Assembly (NCBI GenBank): GCA_036924085.1
Contig: JAVGWX010000025.1
Location: forward strand, 23,702,752 to 23,766,751
DNA: 64,000 nt
Origin: Ariolimax columbianus
Taxonomy: Eukaryota; Mollusca; Gastropoda; Stylommatophora; Arionidae
Reading direction: 5' to 3'
Shown here: piece after piece, positions 37,174 to 50,754 of the stretch
Layout: every line of letters starts with the position of its first letter
Numbering within the stretch: the first letter of the stretch is position 1
Made by a program: the position numbers and the translations under genes
The notes under the pieces: model-generated
What the model saw: only the letters and a program-made list of their open reading frames with translations
Told to the model about the DNA's origin: nothing
Database searches by the model: none

Positions 37174-38395
37174 CAATTTAAACGCACTAATTATGTGGAT
37201 AAGTTAAAAGCATTTCCACTGACTTTCAAGTAATTTTACTGACAAGAAAAACCAATGTTTCTAAAATTAAAATTGAGTAGAAGGCGATTTGAAAAAAAGT
37301 TCCAGCTCATAAGTTTAGACAATTTTCAGCCGTTAGAAATGTATTGCACTTTTAACGCACTAATTATGTGGATAAGTTAAAAGCATTTCCACTGACTTTC
37401 AAGTAATTTTACTGACAAGAAAAACTAATGTTTCTGAAATCAAAATTGAGAAGAAGGCGATTTAAAAAAAAGTGCACATCATAAGTTTAGACAATTTTCA
37501 GCCGTTTGAAATGTATTGCAATTTAAACGCACTAATTATGTGGATAAGTTAAAAGCATTTCCACTGACTTTCAAGTAATTTTACTGACAAGAAAAACTAA
37601 TGTTTCTAAAATTAAAAGTGAGTAGAAGGCGATTTGAAAAAAAGTTCCAGCTCATAAGTTTAGACAATTTTCAGCCGTTTAAAATGTATTTCAATTTAAA
37701 CGCACTAATTATGTGGATAAGTTAAAAGCATTTCCACAGACTTTCAAGTAATTTTACTGACAAGAAAAACTAATGTTTCTAAAATTAAAATTAAACACGA
37801 TTTGAAAAAAAGTTGCAGATCATAAGTTTAGACAATTTTCAGCCGTTAGAAATGTATTGCACTTTTAACGCACTAATTATGTGGATAAGTTAAAAGCATT
37901 TCCACTGACTTTCAAGTAATTTTACTGACAAGAAAAACCAATGTTTCTAAAATTAAAATTGAGTAGAAGGCGATTTGAAAAAAAGTTCCAGCTCATAAGT
38001 TTAGACAATTTTCAGCCGTTTGAAATGTATTGCAATTTAAACGCACTAATTATGTGGATAAGTTAAAAGCATTTCCATTGACTTTCAAGTAATTTTACTG
38101 ACAAGAAAAACTAATGTTTCTAAAATTAAAATTGAGTAGAAGGCGATTTGAAAAAAAGTTCCAGCTCATAAGTTTAGACAATTTTCAGCCGTTTGAAATG
38201 TATTGCAATTTAAACGCACTAATTATGTGGATAAGTTAAAAGCATTTCCATTGACTTTCAAGTATATTTACTGACAAGAAAAACTAATGTTTCTAAAATT
38301 AAAATTAAACACGATTTGAAAAAAGTTGCAGATCATAAGTATGGACAATTTTCAGCCGTTTGAAATGTATTTCAATTTTAACGCACTAATTATGT
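37174..38395 (+). repeat. Partial third copy of the 3738-bp unit
   Basis: Follows the start of the 3738-bp unit for about 1.2 kb. Near 37,600 one whole monomer is missing: AAAAGTGAGTAG lies 3570 bp, not 3738 bp, after its counterpart at 34,041. The joined monomer is a hybrid, with its front from one neighbour and its AAAAGTGAGTAG part from the next. Beyond 38,395 the sequence leaves the unit. Confidence 0.85.
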
Positions 38396-41300
38396 GGATA
38401 AGTTAAAAGCATTTCCACTGACTTTCAAGTAATTTTACTGACAAGAAAAACTAATGTTTCTGAAATCAAAATTGAGAAGGCGATTTAAAAAAAATTGCAC
38501 ATCATAATTTTAGACAATTTTCAGCCGTTTGAAATGTATTGCAATTTAAACGCACTAATTATGTGGATAAGTTAAAATCATTTCCACTGACTTTCAAGTA
38601 ATTTTACTGACAAGAAAAACTAATGTTTCTAAAATTAAAATTAAACATGATTTGAAAAAAAGTTGCAGATCATAAGTATTGACAATTTTCAGCCGTTTGA
38701 AATGTATTTCAATTTTAACGCACTAATTATGTGGATAAGTTAAAAGCATTTCCACTGACTTTCAAGTAATTTTACTGACAAGAAAAACTAATGTTTCTGA
38801 AATTAAAATTGAGTAGAAGGCGATTTGAAAAAAAGTTGCAGATCATAAGTTTAGACAATTTTCAGCCGTTAGAAATGTATTGCACTTTTAACGCACTAAT
38901 TATGTGGATAAGTTAAAAGCATTTCCATTGACTTTCAAGTAATTTTACTGACAAGAAAAACTAATGTTTCTAAAATTAAAATTAAACACGATTTGAAAAA
39001 AAGTTGCAGATCATAAGTATAGACAATTTTCAGCCGTTTGAAATGTATTTCAATTTAAACGCACTAATTATGTGGATAAGCTAAAAGCATTTCCACTGAC
39101 TTTTAAAGTAATTTTACTGACAAGAAAAACTAATGTTTCTGAAATCAAAATTGAGTAGAAGGCGATTTGAAAAGAATTGCAGATCATAAGTTTAGACTAT
39201 TTTCAGCACTTTGACATGTATTGCAATTTTAACGCACTAATTATGTGGATAAGTTAAAAGCATTTCCACTGACTTTCAAGTAATTTTACTGACAAGAAAA
39301 ACCAATGTTTCTAAAATTAAAATTGAGTAGAAGGCGATTTGAAAAAAAGTTCCAGCTCATAAGTTTAGACAATTTTCAGCCGTTTGAAATGTATTGCAAT
39401 TTAAACGCACTAATTATGTGGATAAGTTAAAAGCATTTCCATTGACTTTCAAGTAATTTTACTGACAAGAAAAACTAATGTTTCTAAAATTAAAATTAAA
39501 CACGATTTGAAAAAAGTTGCAGATCATAAGTATAGACAATTTTCAGCCGTTTGAAATGTATTTCAATTTTAACGCACTATTTATGTGGATAAGTTAAAAG
39601 CATTTCCACTGACTTTCAAGTAATTTTACTGACAAGAAAAACTAATGTTTCTGAAATCAAAATTGAGTAAAAGGCGATTTAAAAAAAATTGCACATCATA
39701 AGTTTAGACAATTTTCAGCCGTTTGAAATGTATAGCAATTTAAACGCACTAATTATGTGGATAAGTTAAAAGCATTTCCACTGACTTTCAAGTAATTTTA
39801 CTGACAAGAAAAACTAATGTTTCTAAAATTAAAATTAAACACGATTTGAAAAAAAGTTGCAGATCATAAGTTTAGACAATTTTCAGCCGTTAGAAATGTA
39901 TTGCACTTTTAACGCACTAATTATGTGGATAAGTTAAAAGCATTTCCACTGACTTTCAAGTAATTTTACTGACAAGAAAAACTAATGTTTCTAAAATTAA
40001 AATTTAACATGATTTGAAAAAAAGTTGCAGATCATAAGTATAGACAATTTTCAGCCGTTTGAAATGTATTTCAATTTTAACGCACTAATTATGTGGATAA
40101 GTAAAAAGCATTTCCACTGACTTTCAAGTAATTTTACTGACAAGAAAAACTAATGTTTCTGAAATTAAAATTGAGTAGAAGGCGATTTGAAAAAAAGTTG
40201 CAGATCATAAATTTAGACAATTTTCAGCCGTTAGAAATGTATTGCACTTTTAACGCACTAATTATGTGGATAAGTTAAAAGCATTTCCATTGACTTTCAA
40301 GTATATTTACTGACAAGAAAAACTAATGTTTCTAAAATTAAAATTAAACACGATTTGAAAAAAGTTGCAGATCATAAGTATGGACAATTTTCAGCCGTTT
40401 GAAATGTATTTCAATTTTAACGCACTAATTATGTGAATAAGTTAAAAGCATTTCCACTGACTTTCAAGTAATTTTACTGACAAGAAAAACTAATGTTTCT
40501 AAAATTAAAATTAAACATGATTTGAAAAAAAGTTGCAGTATAGAAAATTTTCAGCCGTTTGAAATGTATTTCAATTTTAACGCACTAATTATGTGGATAA
40601 GTTAAAAGCATTTCCACTGACTTTCAAGTAATTTTACTGACAAGAAAAACTAATGTTTCTAAAATTAAAATTAAACATGATTTGAAAAAAAGTTGCAGAT
40701 CATAAGTATAGACAATTTTCAGCCGTTAGAAATGTATTGCACTTTTAACGCACTAATTATGTGGATAAGTTAAAAGCATTTCCATTGATTTTCAAGTAAT
40801 TTTACTGACAAGAAAAACTAATGTTTCTGAAATCAAAATTGAGTAGAAGGCGATTTGAAAAGAATTGCAGATCATAAGTTTAGACTATTTTCAGCACTTT
40901 GACATGTATTGCAATTTTAACGCACTAATTATGTGGATAAGTTAAAAGCATTTCCACAGACATACAAGTAATTTTACTGACTAGAAAAACCAATGTTTTT
41001 AAAATTAAAATTGAGTAGAAGGCGATTTGAAAAAAAGTTGCAGATCATAAGTTTAGACAATTTTCAGCCGTTAGAAATGTATTGCAATTAAAACGCACTA
41101 ATTATGTGGATAAGTTAAAAGCATTTCCACTGACTTTCAAGTAATTTTACTGACAAGAAAAACCAATGTTTCTAAAATTAAAATTGAGTAGAAGGCGATT
41201 TGAAAAAAAGTTCCAGCTCATAAGTTTAGACAATTTTCAGCCGTTTGAAATGTATTGCAATTTAAACGCACTAATTATGTGGATAAGTTAAAAGCATTTC

Positions 41301-41603
41301 CACTGACTTTCAAGTAATTTTACTGACAAGAAAAACTAATGTTTCTAAAATTAAAATTAAACACGATTTGAAAAAAGTTGCAGATCATAAGTATAGACAA
41401 TTTTCAGCCGTTTGAAATGTATTTCAATTTTAACGCACTAATTATGTGGATAAGTTAAAAGCATTTCCACTGACTTTCAAGTAAATTTACTGACAAGGAA
41501 AACTAATGTTTCTGAAATCAAAATTGAGTAGAAGGCGATTTAAAAAAAATTGCACATTATAAGTTTAGACAATTTTCAGCCGTTTGAAATGTATTGCAAT
41601 TTA
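37354..41603 (+). repeat. 4250-bp unit, copy 1
   Basis: About 25 monomers. Private markers repeated later at +4250 are GTTAAAATCATTTCC (about 38,571 and 42,821), GATAAGCTAAAAG (39,076 and 43,326) and CTTTTAAAGTAATT. Markers in the last part, CCATTGATTTTC (about 40,782) and GACAAGGAAAAC (about 41,492), recur instead at +3062. The unit overlaps the partial third copy of the 3738-bp repeat at its left end. Confidence 0.87.
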
Positions 41604-44600
41604 AACGCACTAATTATGTGGATAAGTTAAAAGCATTTCCACTGACTTTCAAGTAATTTTACTGACAAGAAAAACTAATGTTTCTGAAATCAAAATTGAG
41701 AAGAAGGCGATTTAAAAAAAAGTGCACATCATAAGTTTAGACAATTTTCAGCCGTTTGAAATGTATTGCAATTTAAACGCACTAATTATGTGGATAAGTT
41801 AAAAGCATTTCCACTGACTTTCAAGTAATTTTACTGACAAGAAAAACTAATGTTTCTAAAATTAAAAGTGAGTAGAAGGCGATTTGAAAAAAAGTTCCAG
41901 CTCATAAGTTTAGACAATTTTCAGCCGTTTAAAATGTATTTCAATTTAAACGCACTAATTATGTGGATAAGTTAAAAGCATTTCCACAGACTTTCAAGTA
42001 ATTTTACTGACAAGAAAAACTAATGTTTCTAAAATTAAAATTAAACACGATTTGAAAAAAAGTTGCAGATCATAAGTTTAGACAATTTTCAGCCGTTAGA
42101 AATGTATTGCACTTTTAACGCACTAATTATGTGGATAAGTTAAAAGCATTTCCACTGACTTTCAAGTAATTTTACTGACAAGAAAAACCAATGTTTCTAA
42201 AATTAAAATTGAGTAGAAGGCGATTTGAAAAAAAGTTCCAGCTCATAAGTTTAGACAATTTTCAGCCGTTTGAAATGTATTGCAATTTAAACGCACTAAT
42301 TATGTGGATAAGTTAAAAGCATTTCCATTGACTTTCAAGTAATTTTACTGACAAGAAAAACTAATGTTTCTAAAATTAAAATTGAGTAGAAGGCGATTTG
42401 AAAAAAAGTTCCAGCTCATAAGTTTAGACAATTTTCAGCCGTTTGAAATGTATTGCAATTTAAACGCACTAATTATGTGGATAAGTTAAAAGCATTTCCA
42501 TTGACTTTCAAGTATATTTACTGACAAGAAAAACTAATGTTTCTAAAATTAAAATTAAACACGATTTGAAAAAAGTTGCAGATCATAAGTATGGACAATT
42601 TTCAGCCTTTTGAAATGTATTTCAATTTTAACGCACTAATTATGTGGATAAGTTAAAAGCATTTCCACTGACTTTCAAGTAATTTTACTGACAAGAAAAA
42701 CTAATGTTTCTGAAATCAAAATTGAGAAGGCGATTTAAAAAAAATTGCACATCATAATTTTAGACAATTTTCAGCCGTTTGAAATGTATTGCAATTTAAA
42801 CGCACTAATTATGTGGATAAGTTAAAATCATTTCCACTGACTTTCAAGTAATTTTACTGACAAGAAAAACTAATGTTTCTAAAATTAAAATTAAACATGA
42901 TTTGAAAAAAAGTTGCAGATCATAAGTATTGACAATTTTCAGCCGTTTGAAATGTATTTCAATTTTAACGCACTAATTATGTGGATAAGTTAAAAGCATT
43001 TCCACTGACTTTCAAGTAATTTTACTGACAAGAAAAACTAATGTTTCTGAAATTAAAATTGAGTAGAAGGCGATTTGAAAAAAAGTTGCAGATCATAAGT
43101 TTAGACAATTTTCAGCCGTTAGAAATGTATTGCACTTTTAACGCACTAATTATGTGGATAAGTTAAAAGCATTTCCATTGACTTTCAAGTAATTTTACTG
43201 ACAAGAAAAACTAATGTTTCTAAAATTAAAATTAAACACGATTTGAAAAAAAGTTGCAGATCATAAGTATAGACAATTTTCAGCCGTTTGAAATGTATTT
43301 CAATTTAAACGCACTAATTATGTGGATAAGCTAAAAGCATTTCCACTGACTTTTAAAGTAATTTTACTGACAAGAAAAACTAATGTTTCTGAAATCAAAA
43401 TTGAGTAGAAGGCGATTTGAAAAGAATTGCAGATCATAAGTTTAGACTATTTTCAGCACTTTGACATGTATTGCAATTTTAACGCACTAATTATGTGGAT
43501 AAGTTAAAAGCATTTCCACTGACTTTCAAGTAATTTTACTGACAAGAAAAACTAATGTTTCTAAAATTAAAATTAAACATGATTTGAAAAAAAGTTGCAG
43601 TATAGAAAATTTTCAGCCGTTTGAAATGTATTTCAATTTTAACGCACTAATTATGTGGATAAGTTAAAAGCATTTCCACTGACTTTCAAGTAATTTTACT
43701 GACAAGAAAAACTAATGTTTCTAAAATTAAAATTAAACATGATTTGAAAAAAAGTTGCAGATCATAAGTATAGACAATTTTCAGCCGTTAGAAATGTATT
43801 GCACTTTTAACGCACTAATTATGTGGATAAGTTAAAAGCATTTCCATTGATTTTCAAGTAATTTTACTGACAAGAAAAACTAATGTTTCTGAAATCAAAA
43901 TTGAGTAGAAGGCGATTTGAAAAGAATTGCAGATCATAAGTTTAGACTATTTTCAGCACTTTGACATGTATTGCAATTTTAACGCACTAATTATGTGGAT
44001 AAGTTAAAAGCATTTCCACAGACATACAAGTAATTTTACTGACTAGAAAAACCAATGTTTTTAAAATTAAAATTGAGTAGAAGGCGATTTGAAAAAAAGT
44101 TGCAGATCATAAGTTTAGACAATTTTCAGCCGTTAGAAATGTATTGCAATTAAAACGCACTAATTATGTGGATAAGTTAAAAGCATTTCCACTGACTTTC
44201 AAGTAATTTTACTGACAAGAAAAACCAATGTTTCTAAAATTAAAATTGAGTAGAAGGCGATTTGAAAAAAAGTTCCAGCTCATAAGTTTAGACAATTTTC
44301 AGCCGTTTGAAATGTATTGCAATTTAAACGCACTAATTATGTGGATAAGTTAAAAGCATTTCCACTGACTTTCAAGTAATTTTACTGACAAGAAAAACTA
44401 ATGTTTCTAAAATTAAAATTAAACACGATTTGAAAAAAGTTGCAGATCATAAGTATAGACAATTTTCAGCCGTTTGAAATGTATTTCAATTTTAACGCAC
44501 TAATTATGTGGATAAGTTAAAAGCATTTCCACTGACTTTCAAGTAAATTTACTGACAAGGAAAACTAATGTTTCTGAAATCAAAATTGAGTAGAAGGCGA

Positions 44601-44665
44601 TTAAAAAAAAATTGAACATTATAAGTTTAGACAATTTTCAGCCGTTTGAAATGTATTGCAATTTA
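41604..44665 (+). repeat. 4250-bp unit, copy 2 with 1188-bp internal deletion (3062 bp)
   Basis: The first 1.9 kb matches copy 1 at an offset of 4250. From about 43,550 on it matches at an offset of 3062. The difference of 1188 bp equals seven monomers, and the jump falls inside a monomer without disturbing its length. This is a deletion by exchange between homologous positions of two monomers. Copy 1 is taken as the complete form, but an insertion in copy 1 would look the same. Confidence 0.87.
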
Positions 44666-47217
44666 AACGCACTAATTATGTGGATAAATTAAAAGCATTT
44701 CCATTGACTTTCAAGTAATTTTACTGACAAGAAAAACTAATGTTTCTAAAATTAAAATTAAACACGATTTGAAAAAAGTTGCAGATCATAAGTATAGACA
44801 ATTTTCAGCCGTTTGAAATGTATTTCAATTTTAACGCACTAATTATGTGGATAAGTTAAAAGCATTTCCACTGACTTTCAAGTAATTTTACTGACAAGAA
44901 AAACTAATGTTTCTGAAATCAAAATTGAGTAGAAGGCGATTTTAAAAAAATTGCACATCATAAGTTTAGACAATTTTCAGCCGTTTGAAATGTATTGCAA
45001 TTTAAACGCACTAATTATGTGGATAAGTTAAAAGCATTTCCACAGACTTTCAAGTAATTTTACTGACAAGAAAAACTAATGTTTCTAAAATTAAAATTGA
45101 GTAGAAGGCGATTTGAAAAAAAGTTCCAGCTCATAAGTTTAGACAATTTTCAGCCGTTTGAAATGTATTGCAATTTAAACGCAATAATTATGTGGATAAG
45201 TTAAAAGCATTTCCATTGACTTTCAAGTATATTTACTGACAAGAAAAACTAATGTTTCTAAAATTAAAATTAAACACGATTTGAAAAAAGTTGCAGATCA
45301 TAAGTATGGACAATTTTCAGCCGTTTGAAATGTATTTCAATTTTAACGCACTAATTATGTGGATAAGTTAAAAGCATTTCCACTGACTTTCAAGTAATTT
45401 TACTGACAAGAAAAACTAATGTTTCTGAAATCAAAATTGAGGAGAAGGCGATTTAAAAAAAATTGCACATCATAAGTTTAGACAATTTTCAGCCGTTTGA
45501 AATGTATTGCAATTTAAACGCACTAATTATGTGGATAAGTTAAAAGCATTTCCACAGACTTTCAAGTAATTTTACTGACAAGAAAAACTAATGTTTCTAA
45601 AATTAAAATTAAACACGATTTGAAAAAAAGTTGCAGATCATAAGTTTAGACAATTTTCAGCCGTTAGAAATGTATTGCACTTTTAACGCACTAATTATGT
45701 GGATAAGTTAAAAGAATTTCCACTTACTTTCAAATAATTTTACTGACAAGAAAAACTAATGTTTCTAAAATTAAAATTGAGTAGAAGGCGATTTGAAAAA
45801 AAGTTGCAGATCATAAGTTTAGACAATTTTCAGCCGTTAGAAATGTACTGCACTTTTAACGCACTAATTATGTGGATAAGTTAAAAGCATTTCCACTGAC
45901 TTTCAAGTAATTTTACTGACAAGAAAAACTAATGTTTCTAAAATTAAAATTGAGTAGAAGGCGATTTGAAAAAAAGTTCCAGCTCATAAGTTTAGACAAT
46001 TTTCAGCCGTTTGAAATGTATTGCAATTTAAACGCACTAATTATGTGGATAAGTTGAAAGCATTTCCATTGACTTTCAAGTATATTTACTGACAAGAAAA
46101 ACTAATGTTTCTAAATTTAAAATTAAACACGATTTGAAAAAAGTTGCAGATCATAAGTATGGACAATTTTCAGCCGTTTGAAATGTATTTCAATTTTAAC
46201 GCACTAATTATGTGGATAAGTTAAAAGCATTTCCACTGACTTTCAAGTAATTTTACTGACAAGAAAAACTAATGTTTCTAAAATTAAAATTAAACATGAT
46301 TTGAAAAAAAGTTGCAGATCATAAGTATAGACAATTTTCAGCCGTTTGAAATGTATTTCAATTTTAACGCACTAATTTTGTGGATAAGTTAAAAGCATTT
46401 CCACTGACTTTCAAGTAATTTTACTGACAAGAAAAACTAATGTTTCTGAAATTAAAATTGAGTAGAAGGCGATTTGAAAAAAAGTTGCAGATCATAAGTT
46501 TAGACAATTTTCAGCCGTTAGAAATGTATTGCACTTTTAACGCACTAATTATGTGGATAAGTTAAAAGCATTTCCATTGACTTTCAAGTAATTTTACTGA
46601 CAAGAAAAACTAATGTTTCTAAAATTAAAATTAAACACGATTTGAAAAAAAGTTGCAGATCATAAGTATAGACAATTTTCAGCCGTTTGAAATGTATTGC
46701 AATTTAAACGCACTAATTATGTGGATAAGTTAAAAGCATTTCCACTGACTTTTAAGTAATTTTACTGACAAGAAAAACTAATGTTTCTGAAATCAAAATT
46801 GAGTAGAAGGCGATTTGAAAAGAATTGCAGATCATAAGTTTAGACTATTTTCAGCACTTTGACATGTATTGCAATTTTAACGCACTAATTATGTGGATAA
46901 GTTAAAAGCATTTCCACAGACATACAAGTAATTTTACTGACTAGAAAAACCAATGTTTTTAAAATTAAAATTGAGTAGAAGGCGATTAAAAAAAAATTGC
47001 ACATTATAAGTTTAGACAATTTTCAGCCGTTTGAAATGTATTGCAATTTAAACGCACTAATTATGTGGATAAATTAAAAGCATTTCCATTGACTTTCAAG
47101 TAATTTTACTGACAAGAAAAACTAATGTTTCTAAAATTAAAATTAAACACGATTTGAAAAAAGTTGCAGATCATAAGTATAGACAATTTTCAGCCGTTTG
47201 AAATGTATTTCAATTTT
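44666..47217 (+). repeat. Mosaic satellite segment
   Basis: About 15 monomers. Its first kilobase (about 44,570-45,550) is repeated at 46,950-47,930 with an offset of 2385 bp, seen from GATTAAAAAAAAATTG, ACATTATAAG, ATAAATTAAAAGC and CGCAATAATT (45,181 and 47,566). The variant CTAATTTTGTGG, which marks the right part of the array, first appears near 46,372. GTTAGAAATGTACTGC first appears near 45,840. Confidence 0.82.
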
Positions 47218-48753
47218 AACGCACTAATTATGTGGATAAGTTAAAAGCATTTCCACTGACTTTCAAATAATTTTACTGACAAGAAAAACTAATGTTTCTG
47301 AAATCAAAATTGAGTAGAAGGCGATTTTAAAAAAATTGCACATCATAAGTTTAGACAATTTTCAGCCGTTTGAAATGTATTGCAATTTAAACGCACTAAT
47401 TATGTGGATAAGTTAAAAGCATTTCCACAGACTTTCAAGTAATTTTACTGACAAGAAAAACTAATGTTTCTAAAATTAAAATTGAGTAGAAGGCGATTTG
47501 AAAAAAAGTTCCAGCTCATAAGTTTAGACAATTTTCAGCCGTTTGAAATGTATTGCAATTTAAACGCAATAATTATGTGGATAAGTTAAAAGCATTTCCA
47601 TTGACTTTCAAGTATATTTACTGACAAGAAAAACTAATGTTTCTAAAATTAAAATTAAACACGATTTGAAAAAAGTTGCAGATCATAAGTATGGACAATT
47701 TTCAGCCGTTTGAAATGTATTTCAATTTTAACGCACTAATTATGTGGATAAGTTAAAAGCATTTCCACTGACTTTCAAGTAATTTTACTGACAAGAAAAA
47801 CTAATGTTTCTGAAATCAAAATTGAGAAGGCGATTTAAAAAAAATTGCACATCATAAGTTTAGACAATTTTCAGCCGTTTGAAATGTATTGCAATTTAAA
47901 CGCACTAATTATGTGGATAAGTTAAAAGCATTTCCACTGACTTTCAAGTAATTTTACTGACAAGAAAAACTAATGTTTCTAAAATTAAAATTAAACATGA
48001 TTTGAAAAAAAGTTGCAGATCATAAGTATAGACAATTTTCAGCCGTTTGAAATGTATTTCAATTTTAACGCACTAATTTTGTGGATAAGTTAAAAGCATT
48101 TCCACTGACTTTCAAGTAATTTTACTGACAAGAAAAACTAATGTTTCTGAAATTAAAATTGAGTAGAAGGCGATTTGAAAAAAAGTTGCAGATCATAAGT
48201 TTAGACAATTTTCAGCCGTTAGAAATGTATTGCACTTTTAACGCACTAATTATGTGGATAAGTTAAAAGCATTTCCATTGACTTTCAAGTAATTTTACTG
48301 ACAAGAAAAACTAATGTTTCTAAAATTAAAATTAAACACGATTTGAAAAAAAGTTGCAGATCATAAGTATAGACAATTTTCAGCCGTTTGAAATGTATTG
48401 CAATTTAAACGCACTAATTATGTGGATAAGTTAAAAGCATTTCCACTGACTTTTAAGTAATTTTACTGACAAGAAAAACTAATGTTTCTGAAATCAAAAT
48501 TGAGTAGAAGGCGATTTGAAAAGAATTGCAGATCATAAGTTTAGACTATTTTCAGCACTTTGACATGTATTGCAATTTTAACGCACTAATTATGTGGATA
48601 AGTTAAAAGCATTTCCACAGACATACAAGTAATTTTACTGACTAGAAAAACCAATGTTTTTAAAATTAAAATTGAGTAGAAGGCGATTTGAAAAAAAAGT
48701 GACAGATCATAAGTTTAGACAATTTTCAGCCGTTTGAAATGTATTGCAATTTA
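47218..48753 (+). repeat. 9-monomer HOR, copy 1 (1536 bp)
   Basis: Contains CGCAATAATT at 47,566 and CTAATTTTGTGG at 48,073, both recurring 1536 bp later. It also includes the GACTATTTT and CATACAAG monomers in the order seen in the left domain. Confidence 0.88.
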
Positions 48754-50289
48754 AACGCACTAATTATGTGGATAAGTTAAAAGCATTTCCACTGACTTTC
48801 AAGTAATTTTACTGACAAGAAAAACCAATGTTTCTGAAATCAAAATTGAGTAAAAGGCGATTTAAAAAAAATTGCACATCATAAGTTTAGACAATTTTCA
48901 GCCGTTTGAAATGTATTGCAATTTAAACGCACTAATTATGTGGATAAGTTAAAAGCATTTCCACAGACTTTCAAGTAATTTTACTGACAAGAAAAACTAA
49001 TGTTTCTAAAATTAAAATTGAGTAGAAGGCGATTTGAAAAAAAGTTCCAGCTCATAAGTTTAGACAATTTTCAGCCGTTTGAAATGTATTGCAATTTTAA
49101 CGCAATAATTATGTGGATAAGTTAAAAGCATTTCCATTGACTTTCAAGTATATTTACTGACAAGAAAAACTAATGTTTCTAAAATTAAAATTAAACACGA
49201 TTTGAAAAAAGTTGCAGATCATAAGTATGGACAATTTTCAGCCGTTTGAAATGTATTTCAATTTTAACGCACTAATTATGTGGATAAGTTAAAAGCATTT
49301 CCACTGACTTTCAAGTAATTTTACTGACAAGAAAAACTAATGTTTCTGAAATCAAAATTGAGAAGGCGATTTAAAAAAAATTGCACATCATAAGTTTAGA
49401 CAATTTTCAGCCGTTTGAAATGTATTGCAATTTAAACGCACTAATTATGTGGATAAGTTAAAAGCATTTCCACTGACTTTCAAGTAATTTTACTGACAAG
49501 AAAAACTAATGTTTCTAAAATTAAAATTAAACATGATTTGAAAAAAAGTTGCAGATCATAAGTATAGACAATTTTCAGCCGTTTGAAATGTATTTCAATT
49601 TTAACGCACTAATTTTGTGGATAAGTTAAAAGCATTTCCACTGACTTTCAAGTAATTTTACTGACAAGAAAAACTAATGTTTCTGAAATTAAAATTGAGT
49701 AGAAGGCGATTTGAAAAAAAGTTGCAGATCATAAGTTTAGACAATTTTCAGCCGTTAGAAATGTATTGCACTTTTAACGCACTAATTATGTGGATAAGTT
49801 AAAAGCATTTCCATTGACTTTCAAGTAATTTTACTGACAAGAAAAACTAATGTTTCTAAAATTAAAATTAAACACGATTTGAAAAAAAGTTGCAGATCAT
49901 AAGTATAGACAATTTTCAGCCGTTTGAAATGTATTGCAATTTAAACGCACTAATTATGTGGATAAGTTAAAAGCATTTCCACTGACTTTTAAGTAATTTT
50001 ACTGACAAGAAAAACTAATGTTTCTGAAATCAAAATTGAGTAGAAGGCGATTTGAAAAGAATTGCAGATCATAAGTTTAGACTATTTTCAGCACTTTGAC
50101 ATGTATTGCAATTTTAACGCACTAATTATGTGGATAAGTTAAAAGCATTTCCACAGACATACAAGTAATTTTACTGACTAGAAAAACCAATGTTTTTAAA
50201 ATTAAAATTGAGTAGAAGGCGATTTGAAAAAAAAGTGACAGATCATAAGTTTAGACAATTTTCAGCCGTTTGAAATGTATTGCAATTTA
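48754..50289 (+). repeat. 9-monomer HOR, copy 2 (1536 bp)
   Basis: Second direct copy of 47,218-48,753 with few substitutions. The CGCAATAATT monomer here has GCAATTTTAACG where copy 1 has GCAATTTAAACG. A further 260 bp of the unit continues past 50,289. Confidence 0.88.
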
Positions 50290-50754
50290 AACGCACTAAT
50301 TATGTGGATAAGTTAAAAGCATTTCCACTGACTTTCAAGTAATTTTACTGACAAGAAAAACCAATGTTTCTGAAATCAAAATTGAGTAAAAGGCGATTTA
50401 AAAAAAATTGCACATCATAAGTTTAGACAATTTTCAGCCGTTTGAAATGTATTGCAATTTAAACGCACTAATTATGTGGATAAGTTAAAAGCATTTCCAC
50501 AGACTTTCAAGTAATTTTACTGACAAGAAAAACTAATGTTTCTAAAATTAAAATTAAACACGATTTGAAAAAAAGTTGCAGATCATAAGTTTAGACAATT
50601 TTCAGCCGTTAGAAATGTATTGCACTTTTAACGCACTAATTATGTGGATAAGTTAAAAGCATTTCCACTTACTTTCAAGTAATTTTACTGACAAGAAAAA
50701 CTAATGTTTCTAAAATTAAAATTGAGTAGAAGGCGATTTGAAAAAAAGTTGCAG
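50290..50754 (+). repeat. Partial 9-mer copy and junction to the 3062-bp HOR
   Basis: To about 50,548 it follows the 1536-bp unit (AAAACCAATG, GAGTAAAAGGCG). It then switches to monomers related to 45,600-45,900, with CCACTTACTTTC near 50,668. The following 3062-bp HOR begins at 50,755 in the middle of a monomer, in the CATAAGTTTAG region. Confidence 0.78.
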
